Shown piece after piece: positions 1 to 37,499 of a DNA stretch of 64,000 bases. How positions within the stretch are numbered: the stretch's first letter is position 1; each line of letters starts with the position of its first letter. The notes below the pieces were generated by a model. It was not told the DNA's origin. It searched no databases and saw only the letters and a list, made by a program, of their open reading frames with translations. The position numbers and the translations under genes were made by a program. This DNA comes from Anoplopoma fimbria (lineage: Eukaryota; Chordata; Actinopteri; Perciformes; Anoplopomatidae). The stretch lies in the NCBI RefSeq assembly GCF_027596085.1, contig NC_072451.1:4551731-4615730 (forward strand), in the 5' to 3' direction.

Positions 1-328
1 TACGCCTTTTTCAGGGTCAAGTCTACACATTTCAGTTTGAGCATCTCCCATCAGTTTGCCACCATGTTTCATGAAAAATAATTAAATATATAACTGGGAG
101 ACAATCAACCAAGAGACAAATTGTACAGTGTTGCAAATTATTTTAAACATGGAAGACAATTTAATCAGTAATATGTATATACAGTAAATGTTAACATTTG
201 CCATTTCATCTGTGGTGGCGTCATTGATTTGAATTGTTGTTTAATAACTGTTACAATATGATGACGACTGCCTTGAAATGCAACACTTTTCAGGCAGCAA
301 TGATAATGGAATTTAACATAAGTTAATA

Positions 329-390
<62 letters not shown>

Positions 391-1384
391 CATTAGATTT
401 TTTTTTTTTTTTTTACGTAAGAAACTAAAAACTTGAGCTATAGAAAAAGGCTATTTTGGCAATTAGACCTTATTCTGAATGCATTTCTTTCATCGGTTGC
501 AACCCCATGATGCCAGAAGAAGATTAAGTAAACAAAGTATTCTACTTACTCAATATAAGAAAAGAATCATGAATTTGATGATCAGAGGTAGACTCCCTGT
601 GTGAACTTATGCTCTTAACTTCTTTTCTAAAATACTTAAAAGGAGTTCTAAAAGCTTCTGGAGGTGGACTGACTTTTAACTTTGGCAGCGAAGCAAACAA
701 CACATGAACTGGGGTAATTTGATCAGAGGAAAAAACAAAACAGTTTAGAGTTTTCCTCATGTTGTAAGCGATCCCACCTTTGCTTCACTTCCTGCCCTAT
801 TTCATTTCCCAGTACAAGCTGTTTGTGCAACGCCAACTCTATTTTTACAGACCGGAGCTGCTGCTCTTCAATATTTCATCAAACTCACAAAGTGCTCTAT
901 ACACTCCTCGCTTCCAGTCCTTCCAGTGCTGGATGTATTTTTGTACACAACTTTCCACAGCAAGAGGATTATCTTAAGTGCGTGAAGCTAAGCGCGTGGG
1001 CGTGAATGGACAGGAGGTGTCTTGTTTTGGGAGCAGCTGTTCCAGAAGCTGTCGGGGACGGATGTTGACTGTCACGATTCAGGAATAAATAGGTCCCCCG
1101 AGAGAGTGCACCTACTCACTGCAACGTTTACATCAGCTAGTTACAACATGTAACACTGTAACAAGAGCAACAAACACAAATGAAAGCAATTGAACGTAGC
1201 TTGTGGTTTGTTGATTCTCTACATCCACTCTTTTTCTTCTTCTACATATTAATACCGTCCTGATTAACCTCCCAACGTCTTCATCTCCTTTTTTCAAACC
1301 CCTCTTCTCCTCCGGCGTTTCTTTTTGTTGAACTTCCGCGTCATCTCCTGCGCAATTAATCATTTTAATTTTCTTTTCTTGTAG
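1..1384 (+). other. Intron upstream of first visible cntnap exon
   Basis: No coding exon with acceptable splice sites and CNTNAP-like translation was found here. The stretch holds a long (AT)n run at about 331-388 and a T-run at about 398-414. It ends in a good pyrimidine tract and acceptor (ttttcttgtag) for the exon at 1385. It is inferred to be intronic because the first exon starts inside a codon. Confidence 0.6.
331..388. repeat. (AT)n microsatellite
   Basis: Uninterrupted AT dinucleotide run of about 58 bases, followed by a T-run at 398-414. Confidence 0.95.
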
Positions 1385-26065
<24,681 letters not shown>

Positions 26066-27720
26066 CTGGAGGCCTGATGACCAGATGAACATGTGGTATC
26101 AGACAGGCGAGTCCTTCCAGGCCTCAGGACTTCATCCAGAGCCACTCAGACTTTGCTGGCATAAGTGGCTCAACGGCATCTTGAGGCAAAAAAATAAGAA
26201 AAAAGAAAAAAAGAACAATCCAGTTTTGTCTTCTGTTGCTTTACTGTAAATTGTGTATAAACTGATAACAGGCAACAGTGTTGGACTTCTAAGGTGTTGA
26301 TATCCTTGTTTCAACTGTAGGTATTTAAAAATGTAAATGTTGAATTAATGTCTTTGTAACAATCTCTGGATAACGTCACTTTGTCATATTGAAATGTAGG
26401 GAATAATGCAGGTATCGGTATTTTTAAGGTGTATGGGTAAGAAAATATTAAGATAGGCCATCTTGTGGTTGTCTTTTCTGTAGAAGGAGATGGGTACTTT
26501 TATGTAGAGACAGGAGAGCACTTCGAATTGGCAGGATGTTGTTTTACATCCCCTGGAAGTTCAGTCATCATGCCTTTGGTTGTGATCATCTGATTTTGCC
26601 TACTTTTTACAAAGTCACCCTCTAAACCCCAAGGAACAGTTTACAATACCTCCAACCTCCGGAAATGTATTTTATTTCAACCATATGCCCCACTTGCAGC
26701 TTTTAATACCGCTTATATATTTACTGAAATTATTTTCCCACCGGAGATCTTATGAAGCTCAAACTTTCAAAGTAAATGTTCTTCAGTGAGGGAAAAGTTT
26801 CTCTCGCCGTATTTCAGAAATAACTCCAAATTTACGAGCTTAGTCATGGATGTATTAAGCTTTAAAGTTATTATCCTTAAACTGGATATATAAATCAGTA
26901 TCTTCTATAATAATCTATCGAAAGACAATATGATAACAGTCTGACAATGTAAAAGAGAACGCTAATATTGAAAAATTAGATAGAATAATCACCCAAAGCG
27001 GCAGCTCCACTCCCCTTTACAGAGCTTTATAGTTCCTTTCAGCTCATTGTTCAGCTGTCAGGGGCAGCAGTTTAACTTTTGTTTGTAGTTTTGGTTCAGT
27101 CTCGTAGCAGAAGGCAGCTGTTATTAGCAAAACAGTTCTAATAACCCACAGCACACTCTGCTCAGCACCAAACGGTAGACAGGAACAGTTAGCACCTAGC
27201 TGGTGAACATAGCGGAGCATTTAGTGGCTTAAGCGATGGATATTTCCCTCAGGAGTTGATGACCAAAAGCAGAACTACGAGAGTGAATGTTTGACTTAAA
27301 TTCATCAGATGGACACAAACACAACTCCAATGGAACGATACCGTTGCGCCGTAACTGCTCAATGTGTAAATGAGCAATTTTAAACAATTAAAGAGATTAC
27401 ATTACATTTACATTAAGTAAGGCAGGGCGATAGAGAAAATTGGATCAAACAAACCCTATGTTTGACCAAATACCTCGGTATTCATATCGCAATGATAACA
27501 TATCGTTGACGTTTCTTTCTTCCCCCTCTTAAGTTTTCCCCTCCCTGCTGTAAGCCACCTGCTGGGAGCTTCCTCTTCTAGCTCTGTAAATGTCTCTGAA
27601 GAGTAAAGCTTTGAACACCAATGGCAGCGCAGACTCTACAACACTGTGGCTTTGTGTCAACTCGTGCACTGCACCCAGAGACAGTTAATGTGTTTTTGAA
27701 ATGCTAATCTGCTTCTGTCT
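26066..27720 (+). other. cntnap4 3' untranslated region and downstream flank
   Basis: Follows the stop codon. I found no canonical AATAAA in this stretch; an ATTAAA occurs near 27388. The transcript end is therefore not placed. No other gene seen. Confidence 0.5.
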
Positions 27721-27724
27721 GACA

Positions 27725-28031
27725 GGTGGATTGTGACTCGATGGCAAGCAGAGAGATAATCAGAGTGAGGCAGCAAGATAATCCTCGACCGTACGTGAAT
27801 GTAATGAAAACTGTATTTGAAGATGGCGCAACAAGTGAACAGCTGATGACATGCATTCTGCTTGTATCATCTGTGTTAACAATTGCAAGGCAGTGCATCT
27901 CTGCGGCATCAGTTCTGCAGCAGCCGCTGACTCTTAACTTAATGAGAAGTAAAACTGAAGTAGAAACCATGTCTACACATAACAGTGCGGTTGGTTCAGA
28001 TCTTCTGAAAAAGGGTTGCTTGATACAAAAG
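27725..28031 (+). other. Orphan open segment with splice-like borders
   Basis: An open frame of about 102 codons is preceded by ctgtctgacag and followed by aaaagtgagt, resembling an internal exon. The predicted peptide (for example DNPRPYVNVMKTVFEDGATS) matches no family I recognise. It lies 1.7 kb past the cntnap4 stop and could be part of a noncoding transcript, an unrecognised gene, or chance. Confidence 0.2.
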
Positions 28032-28034
28032 TGA

Positions 28035-31000
28035 GTATTTTTTTTCAAAAGCATGTCATTTTTTTCAGTCATGTTTAACTTGAAAAAAGGGACAGAAAAA
28101 CTTTGAGCACAGAGCATAAAAATAACCAGATCCCACCATGAGGTTAAAAAGAATAAGAAAGAAAAACATTGCAGGCAGCAAGATGTCCTTTAGTTTTTAA
28201 TTTTAAGTCCAATGTACTGTCAAACCATGTATGTATTCAGAAAAACGTTCCATAGCAGCTTTATACATTTGGACCTGCGTCCGTGCGCCTCTACACCTAA
28301 AATTATTTTTGGACATTTGGGAATCAGGTTTGCTGATGATGGTTTGGTTTCTTTTCTGCCAATGTTTGTAGTTAAGATGAATGGTTCTCAGTGCAACTAT
28401 GATGATTTAATGGTACCTAGTATTGGTGAATAACAGTGATGTTAGTAAGTTTGAGTGACATGCCATAAAATAAAAATAAAGAGAAAAAAAAAACTATATC
28501 CAGAAGATTTTACCCATAATTCTGGTTGTTTGGTTACAGACAAAATCCTGTTGAAGAAAATAAATTGAGTTTTTTTTCAGAGACTTGATGTGATTTTAAT
28601 TTATTTTGGTTGAATCTAACACCACAGTATACATGGATAAATACTTGTTTAAGAGGTTCTGCTATAATAATGTCCATAATCCATAGTAGTGCGTGCCATT
28701 CGCTGATGAAATCTGACTGAGATGGTAACACACTCAAGTTCTGTTGTAGAATAAAACCCTCGCAGAGGATATCAAAGTGATTCTCTGTGAAGAGCCACTT
28801 AGCCCGTATAAAACGCTCACTGATCTGAGGCAGCTGAATCATGTCAGGCATCGGATTCCTTTTTGACTCATTTAAATCACTTCGTGGTTGTGATCACAGA
28901 CAAGATGTGAAACTGAGTTGCCTTCGATTCTTCAATATCACTGATGCTGCCAAACTTTATAAGGATCAGCAAATTCACCAGAATCTAATGTGGTACATAT
29001 TCACCGTCATTAGTTAGCAGTGCAGTATACAGTTCATGCATTTGATCGGGAGGATGAATACCACAAGGGTTCTCTTTTTACTCTGCTGTCAGACAATATT
29101 GTTGAGTTGTAAAGCTTGAATACTTCAATTTTTACCACTGAATCTGAGCAGACAGATCTTGGAGGTTTATCACATCTAATGACATGTGTCAACTTGTTGT
29201 TAATCTGTGTCTTGATATATCATGCATGCATTGTAGTTCCACGACAAACATTCTGACAGGAAGTGTTTTGTGCTTTGAGGGTAGTTTCATCCTTCATTGA
29301 GAACATAGAAAATCAATATGACGAGTCTTTCAACCCTACGGCCAGACAATAACATCAGTATCAAAACCATAAATTACGTTCAGTGGAAACATTGTTTTAT
29401 GTCTTAAGCCATTGTTTAAAAAAACAAAAAACAAAAACATGTGGGCATGGAAACTTCCATAACATGTGCTTAAAAAGATAAATAAAAATAAAGTTAAAAA
29501 AAAATTAAAAAAAACTCAATTCACCAAAGCATTAGATCATGCCTCATTTGCATATTTAAATATTAAAAAATAAATAACTTAACTGGGAAACCTTCATGTT
29601 GAGGACAACCGTTTAATTTACCCTATTTATCTATAGTGTTTTCAAAATGTATGGACTGTTACAATACACTTCTTTAAAAGTCAGTTCTCAAAATTTGTTT
29701 TTTAAGCCAGAAAGAGACACTTCAGTAGCACTTACATACAAATTTTCCAGTTTCATTCATATCTATAATGTTTTTCAGCTAGGAGTTTGTTAATATATTA
29801 TCCATAGCCTGATAGAGTTATAAAAACAGATATCCCAAATTCCATCTGTAAAAAACACATTTTCTTTTAGTTTCATGGTGCTTTATTAGATTTTTTAACC
29901 ATTTTCAGTTGGTGTCTCCCCTTAAATTCAGTAAGGTAGCAAGCATAAACCCAACTGCTTTACTCTACTGTTACTTCTTTTAAAGCAGCTCTAACTTCAA
30001 TCAGCCAATAATGCAAAATAAACGCTGTGCTGAAGCTTCGTGGTAATGAGGCAGAGAAAAGAAGACCTGCAGTCATTCCTCTGTCTCACTCCGTCCCTTA
30101 CACAAGCATTTCTCTCCATCTAATCCTGATCTTATTCTGATCTTCAGATGATGTTGAGGAAATCGATCCCCTCATGACCAACTCCTCCCAGAGGAACCCA
30201 TGGGACTCCTGCTGTTTGACACCTGCTCACTCATTGCTATGCAATCACAGGTTCCATTTATGACGTTTAAATGAAAAAAAGGAAGCTAATTTAAAGATTA
30301 AGATCTTTGGTTATTTCATTCATTTAGAAGAAAAATCTATGAATTATATGAATAAAGCAGAATAACTCACTGAGGTGATTTTAAATAGCCAACATTTACT
30401 GCTGGTGCAGTAATAATTGATGAATAATGTGCTATATCACACATTTCCCCTTCAAAAAGTAATTTAAAGATTAGGATCAGCCTTCTAAAACATGGGTTTC
30501 ATGTTTTTCATATTAAAGTGCTTAGCACCCAGGACATTGATTTGTGCTAAAATATTGATTAATCCTATCCATTTATTTATTCATTATGCATATAGATATA
30601 CATACATTTATATCTACATAGGTCCGTCTGAGTCATGATAACAATGTCTATCTATGTTGTGAAATTGTTTAACTTTTTCTTGAAGTTGATCAGGTTTAAT
30701 TTTTTGATATCAAACTAATTGGTATCATTCTGGAGCTGAGATAGCACAGTTCAAATATTGAAGAATTAAAACAAATTTGTAAGTAACTAGTGTTAAGTCT
30801 GTAAAGTCAGGCTAAATTAAATAATACACAAGTCTTTGACTCTGGACGTTGACTTGGTAAAACATAGGTTGAATTTCAGATTGCCCTATTGGGTGACAGA
30901 TGTTTCCCTGTAACACTAAATATTTTTAATAAACCTTATATGATGCCACCAGCTGTCTCCTCTTAGATTGTAAGGCCAAAACCCTGGACTATTTAAGACT

Positions 31001-33320
31001 CAGAACAGCTTTTCTATCAGATCAACTGGTTGTTTATATTCCTAAAAAGCAAAAGGAGTAACAATGTTGTCACATATGCAGAGGAATTTTGCTCTGTTGG
31101 AGTTGATTTATAAATCTTCGTTGAGGGTGAGAAGGGTCGTGTAAGTAATGCAAAAGCCAACTTCATTAATGTGCTGTTTGAGATAGCATGGAAAGATGGT
31201 CTGTTTGCATATAGACATTATCTGTCTTCCTTGCTGCCCACATTTGAGCAACTTGGGGAAAAAAAGTTGCCTTTAAAATAAGAAAATAAAAAAAAGGTTT
31301 AGCAGGGTGATGCTAGCTGTTCATTAGTGCTGATGTCATTTAAACGCTTGGCTGTCAGGGGAAAATAACAAGTTTACCACAAACTGACACTTGTAGCAAC
31401 TGCTATTCGTCCCAATTTGGTAACCCCTAGAGAAACATTTATTGCTAAAGTAGGGTCGATTTTGGTGCTGGAGGAATCATTAGTGCCATCCAGTCCGAGT
31501 GGACACAACAACCTTAAAATATCCCACAATATTTTGGAGGCAAGAGAAATGTCGCCAAGTAATGAATTAAACATAGCAGCAGGTAAAGATATATTAGTGC
31601 TTATCAGGAAAACATGAATAATGTATTCGCTAATGGTTCCATTTAAAAATCGCGATAGGTTTTCTCTGCTGGTTTGTGTGTTCACACACAGAGCAGCGCG
31701 ACTGAGCTGGAGCTGACAGCCACGGTTTAATTTCCCCACTGGGCAGATTTGGCCCTGTTGAAATGAGGGTTTTAGAAAGCATTCCCATCTCCGCAGGATA
31801 TATATATATAGCATGTGTAAAGAAAAAAAAAAAAAGTTTAGGTGAACACGTTTCCCCCAGACCAAACCCAGTGACACGATTAGTCACTCGAAGTTGTTGA
31901 TTTTTACAACAATGTTGCCTTTTGTTCCAGTTTTCAATTAAGTGTAAGTATTTTATTGCCATCCATGTGCAGTCAGGCAACTCAGGATGGACATTACGAA
32001 GTGCTGCTACCATCATTGCTCTAGGGGCCTTTGAGGCTGTCTTGAGGACTGAGATGCTGTATCCTGCTCTGCCTCGGACACAAAGGGGGAAAATAACCTG
32101 GTGCTAGTCAATACTGTGCTGGCCTTTACTAGGCATAAACTGTTGATGAGAAACAGTTCTTTATATGAAAACAAAGCAGTATGTGGACTCTTAACACACC
32201 CATGTCAGGAAAAAGAGGCGACATTTGAGGTGACCTTCAAGAAAAATAATTGATTAGTATTTTGGGGGATAGTTTGATTAGTTTTGAGGTGAATACGTTT
32301 ATCTGCCTCTGTCTCACTCCAGTTTTTTTTTCTTGTTCACTTTCTCCAGATTTATTTTCAGTTTTTAATGTTTCTTTTTTCTTGGATATGTCTTACATCT
32401 TATTTGATTTCTAATGTGATTGTGCACAACTAACCCCAATATATTGGATTAATTGTCCACAGATATGTCTAGCACAGGCACTTCTGTGCTTGTTTGTTTG
32501 CTCTGATAATCAAATGCAGTAGCATCTCCAGCCACAACAGATTTTGGAGCTCCAATATGGCTGTTTCCATATTGTCATCTTTAGTCAAAGCACATTAAAA
32601 TGAATCAAAGCGCAGCATCTCTGCTAACTCCAACATCAAATGGGTGAGTGTGTCAGAAACCACTTTATATACAGCTTTGCCAAACATATACAAAGCATCC
32701 TATTGGATGTTTGCAGCTTGCAGTAATCAGGCTGTCATCTGTGTCAGCTGCAGCCCCACCTGTCTTCGCTTTTCAAGTAATCAGTGCCATCTTTTCATAC
32801 ACCTCATTGTAGCCCCTGTAATGCATTTTACACAAAATTCAAGAGAATTGGTGAATCAATCTCTTGCATTACAACAAAAATAATTATACATAACTTACTT
32901 CTAAAGTAAAAGATGTAGAGTCCATGTGGCAATAATGTTACATTTATGAATCCAAAATACATAGCTGTTAAAAAAAAGAAAAGAAAAATCCACCTTAATT
33001 GTTTTGCTTGAATCAGTTTGAATGAAGAACATATATTGGATATACATCCATTTTGTATTTGGTGGCCATTTGGAATTGGTATTCAGTAAAGGGACTTGTG
33101 ATTGTGTTCAATAGCTAGATCCTCAACACTTTTTGTTATCAAAATATTGGCTGGGACAGGACCACAATAAGTTTGGATAACTTTAACGTTTTAATATGTA
33201 TCAAACGTTATATATAATTTTATTTCCTTGTCCATGCATGCACTGTTGAATCTCATTTCGGCTTTTGTTTTTTACTCTGTACTCTGTACTACATTGTTTA
33301 TGATGGAATAAAACAGGACT
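28035..33320. other. Intergenic region without recognised gene
   Basis: AT-rich, with several A-rich stretches (about 29420-29520 and 31260-31300) and a short TA run near 31801. Open frames on both strands (for example 28534-28851 minus and 31374-31877 minus) show no recognisable domain. Confidence 0.6.
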
Positions 33321-33325
33321 TACCA

Positions 33326-33752
33326 TATTGTTGCTATTTTGAAGTTGATAGCAACTGAGCAGGTTATTTTTCTTGGCTTGAGCAATGTTTGTATTATATG
33401 TAGGGAAGTTCATATTCCTGGAGCTTTTAATGATTTATATTGTCTTAATATCTAAGAAGACCATATATGGAAGAAACAGGAAGTGTGTCAAGCACCATAC
33501 CTGCTGATTGCTGATTGGGTAGCACACCTGTGGCAGGGAAAGTCAGGTCTATAAAGTGAAGTGTGTCAGTTACTGTCTGTTTTTCCAGAGTGAGGTCACG
33601 AGAGCTGAGACAGAAAGTGTCTCAAGAAAAGAATGAATGTTCAGTCAGGGTTTCACACAAAAAAGCAGCTTGTTACTTCAACCTCCAAGATATGCCTCCT
33701 AGTTTGACAATCCCACTGTGGCTGTTTTCAGCTCCAGTCTCTTAAATTGGAT
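33326..33752 (+). repeat. Dispersed repeat, copy 1
   Basis: Clearly related to 37500-37774 and 38329-38420. Shared blocks include gaccatatatggaag, acctgctgattgct, agcacacctgt, gtctataaagtg and gcagcttgttac. Both copies run in the same direction. The TATAAA inside a conserved block suggests an element with its own promoter, perhaps an LTR or a nonautonomous DNA element. Family not recognised. Confidence 0.65.
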
Positions 33753-34382
33753 GATTAAATGGCAATATGAACGATGTGTTGCATAATTAGAAAGGCAAGG
33801 AAATGGGTTGAGTAAATTCCTATGGGAATAATCAACAAAACCTTTTGGCACAGGCAGAAGCCACGGGTGCAAGAAAGTATCAAGGAAATTCCAAATAAAC
33901 TTGTCTCAGCAGCAAGCACAAACAAGATGTTGCTTATCATTGGTGTGCACATTGTCAGTAATATGTTTTCATATAAGCAACAATATCAAAGCATTGTAAT
34001 CTAGCTCATACATACAACAGTCAACAACATTCACTGCTCAATTCTGTAAGATAATCAGACTGGTTGCAGCGAACTCTGTTGATAGGAGAGATATACCTAA
34101 GGAACTATTTTTCTGTTAATCTTCTTTTCACTTGGAAAGATCACATCTTATTCAGAAATGAAAACACACCTTAACTTGGAACAGTCTTTGTGGGTATTTA
34201 GAACATCACGTTTGGATCTGATTGACCTTAATCCTGAAGGCAATTTATTAACTACTCACATTGCTGAGACTACATAGCCGAGATTCTGCAATGATTCCTT
34301 GGTATTGGAGAAAACAGTCTCAGTCTGAAATTCCCAACTTATTTCCACCTCCAATGCCTCTGATGCACCTTTTTGTGTGGTA

Positions 34383-34770
34383 CTATGCTAAGGGGGATGG
34401 CAGTTGAGGGGGGAAATGATGGAGGCCACAGCTCTGGGGAAGAAGCTGTTCCTCAGTCTGTTTGTGTGAGTTTTTATTGTTCTGTACCTTCTCCTGATGG
34501 AGGGGGACAAACAGACTGTGACCTGGGTGGGTTGGGTCCTTGCTGATGTTGCCAGCCTTCTTGTGTCGACGACTAGCATAAACCATGTCCAGAGGCGGGA
34601 GCTTGGTTCCTACGATCCTCTGCGCTGTTTTAACTACCCGGGCCAAGTCTCTCCGGTTCTCTGCTGTGCAGCTGGTGTACCACAGGGTGGCGCAGTGGCA
34701 GAGAATTCTCTCTATGGTGCTCCTGTAGAAGTTGACAAGGAGCTGAGAGGGGAACCTGAAGGTCCTTAAG
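34383..34770 (-). mobile_element. Rex1/CR1-type LINE fragment (3' end of ORF2)
   Basis: The minus strand encodes the C-terminal thumb region of a non-LTR reverse transcriptase: ARVVKTAQRIVGTKLPPLD, then DPTHPGHSLFVPL and, in a shifted frame, RRYRTIKTHTNRLRNSFFPR. The frame change within a conserved block shows the copy is broken. The endonuclease and catalytic domains are absent, typical of 5'-truncated LINE insertions. Confidence 0.75.
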
Positions 34771-35212
34771 AAAAGATAGGTCTTACCACCGATGGTCGCT
34801 AGATTGCATTGTGGTCACAAGTCAGGTCTTTAAAGGACATAAACATGGTTGGTGTAGTTTTCCCCTCACAGATTCAGGGAATAGATCTACTTGAAATCAA
34901 CCGTGGAATAACTTGAGTGGGGTTATTGAATACTCTAAAGACTTATACAGTGTTATGCCGACCTACAGAGAAAAATTGTAAGACAACTAGTGTGAGTTCC
35001 TGTTCTCTTGACTTAAGTAGTTTATGACGTGACCTGTGAAATCATTTGACCCGTTCCTAGATAAGAGGGAAGGGGAGAGAGAAGTGTTGGGCATAAATTC
35101 AAAAGACATGCTCAAGATAATCCCTTCGTGTTTTCCCATCCAGGCATCTATGCCGTATCTCGCCTTGAGATCTTCATCTCAGGGCTGTGGCTAATGTCAG
35201 ATTTGACACCTT

Positions 35213-35700
35213 TTTATTGCTGAAGGTGTAGAGGTACCATCTGGTAGGAGGAGTCTCTGGGAAAAGTGTATTGAAATTCCCCTGTGGAGGTGATAAGGGA
35301 AGGAGTGGGGGGTGTGTGGAATGTCTCTGCGTCAGAACAAAGGATTCTCCAGTTGTTCGTTACACAAGGCCCCTCCAGTCTCGCTACATATCCCCCACTC
35401 TGTCCGATGGTCGTTATCCAAGGAGCTTCGGACCGATGATGCGAGAGTGGTAATAGGTGGAGGAGAACAGGTGTCACAGTAAATAACATAACTGAAACCC
35501 TGTTGGTTATTCAGGGTAAAGGCTAAAGTTAGCTTAACTCTTGGCTCTTCTGACGGTTTTCTTAGAATTTCAGTTTGCCGGTTAGACAACATCCAGTTCT
35601 TAAACATGAATTTATTTAAGGAGAAACTCTAATAATAAAACAATTTAAAAAAGAAATAGTAAAAAGAAAAAACACATCTAATTCTTAAGCATGCATGCAT
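35213..35700 (-). repeat. LTR-like segment downstream of envelope-like remnant
   Basis: Lies just past the stop of the minus-strand envelope-like frame and contains a minus-strand AATAAA at 35218-35213, as expected of a 3' LTR (U3-R). No terminal TG/CA pair or second copy could be fixed, so the limits are approximate. Confidence 0.3.
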
Positions 35701-35775
35701 ATATAAAACAAATGTAACACTACTTAGACTAAAAGTATTATTCTAATTTAGTTAGGTTAACCTGCTTTGTGGAAT

Positions 35776-37400
35776 CTAATACTTGCCCATAAACTCTAGG
35801 AACGCTGGGCCTAGACTTGGCTCGTTTTCGCCAAGCACAGTTTCGTCTTCAATTACTACAAGGTCAGTGGGATCATGTTGGGATATCCTGTGTTTTGCTC
35901 TTTTGGCTAACCTCTCAGTGCGTCCTGCAAACTGACATTGTGGGGCTTTGGTTTTCCTGACATAGAGGTAGGTTATGCCAAAAGTTAGGAGATACCCTAG
36001 ACCTAAAATAATTGATAACACTATCAGCAGTGGACCAAGCGTATGCTAGGGGTGATTTCCGTAAGTACGTTGTCTACTGGGCCTACATTGATGGTCTGTG
36101 TGCCTTCATATTGGACTTGGGTGATAGTAAATGGTAAATGGACTGTACTTGTATAGCGCTTTTCTAGTCTTCCGACCACTCAAAGCGCTTTTACATTACT
36201 AATCATTAACCCTTTCATACCCATTCATACACTGATGACAGGGGCTACCATGCAAGGTGCCACCTGCCCATCAGGATCTCTCTAATCATTCACACCCATT
36301 CATACACCGATGCACAGCCTTCGGGAGCAACTCGGGGTAAAGTGTCTTGCCCAAGGACACATCGACATGGACTGCCGGAGCCAGGGATCGAACCGCCGAT
36401 CCTCTGATTGGAGGACGACCCTGCTCTCCACTGAGCCACAGTCGCCCGTAGTAGTGGTGGAATCTAATTCTCGGGCGTGTTTGCTATAGAAGTCAGAGAT
36501 CTCAATGTCTGTCATGTACTGATCAGGGGGTAAATGGTAGAGAGCTAGGTCTTCTATGTGTAAGATAGCTCCCTCGGGCACATCAAGCCATAGGGTGTAA
36601 GAGGGCAGTTCAATACGAGTAGAAGTGTCGTGTCGATCATGGGTCAGAGTGGCCTCCTTTGCAGGGGTGTTAATCAGCCAGCAGTTGCCCACTATTTCAG
36701 CCTGAGTTGTGGTGACTTGGTGTCGAGGGATGGCGGTAATAGGACATTGGGAGTCTTTTGTCATGGGTTTGAGGCCAAAAATGACGAGTGTCATAACGAG
36801 TGTCATTCGCGCAAAGGGTTTACTTGGACATAGTTAATGGATGTCCTTGGTGAGGGTACACATGTGTAAATTTGGGGCCAAATACAGTTTGGGATTACTG
36901 TCGTGATAGGCCACCACCGATTTGAGTATGCACCTTCACATGTTTCCCCATGCCATGATCTGACATTCACCACTTTTAGTCTGTAAATATTGTCTGGGGT
37001 CACCACTGGTAGATTAAGGATGAAAGACATCTCTCTAGCCTCTGGATTGACATAAATGGGTACTGAACTGCCTAAGGTGTACGCTAGGTGGTGTGGTGGA
37101 AAACAAAATACTATCTATCTATGTCCCGAGATGAGTCTCAATGAGTGTTGAAATAATGATCAAATGACAAATGGATGTCTTTGTGGTATTTTGTTTCTTG
37201 GAAGAAAGAGGCAGAGGTTTACAGGATCACAGAGAGCCTGCTTACCCCTGGTATATATGGGAAGAACAACAAAGACGGGGTGGCCAGGGTTATAATTCAG
37301 TGTCTGCAGGCTCAGTTCTGAGTTAGTATCTCCTGATAAGGAATGGGTTAAGGAGGGGGCATGAAGATCAAAGGGGAGGAAGAAGAATATATATATTATT
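35776..37400 (-). pseudogene. Broken envelope-like reading frame of an endogenous retroelement
   Basis: The minus strand carries discontinuous frames (about 37400-37130, 37110-36805, 36806-36450, 36124-35776) reading as a secreted or membrane protein with scattered cysteines and tryptophans. It ends in a hydrophobic helix (LSIILGLGYLLTFGITYLYV), a basic stop-transfer RKTK and a cytoplasmic tail of about 60 residues. A SINE at 36124-36450 interrupts it and at least two frameshifts or stops break it. The layout (ectodomain, membrane anchor, then LTR-like sequence) suggests a retroviral env, but I see no furin site or immunosuppressive-domain motif that would fix the family. A degraded host membrane protein is the alternative. 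Confidence 0.35.
36124..36450 (-). mobile_element. tRNA-derived SINE, minus strand
   Basis: Read on the minus strand it starts with a tRNA-like head: A box TGGCTCAGTGGAGAGC (36440-36424) and B box GGTTCGATCCC (36394-36384). The body includes GTGTCCTTGGGCAAGACAC and ends with AAGCGCTATACAAGTACAG and a TAAATGG-rich tail. This is a common teleost SINE arrangement transcribed by RNA polymerase III. It sits inside the envelope-like remnant. Confidence 0.85.
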
Positions 37401-37499
37401 TCCTTTTATTTTATTGTCTTGGCATGCTCTCATTTTTGCTTTGGTTTTGTGTTTTTTAACTTGCACTGTTCGTGTGTATGACAATTAAACAAAAGTAGC

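Noticed and set aside
780..1005. Possible upstream cntnap exon after ttcatttcccag
   Set aside because: The translation shows no similarity to the fibrinogen-like or linker region of CASPR proteins, and the exon at 1385 already has a strong acceptor.
28534..28851. 105-codon minus-strand frame
   Set aside because: No recognisable motif and no flanking splice or regulatory signals. It may be a transposon relic but I cannot support it.
31374..31877. 167-codon minus-strand frame with hydrophobic stretches
   Set aside because: Poly-Phe from an A-run and no family resemblance. It overlaps other chance frames on both strands.
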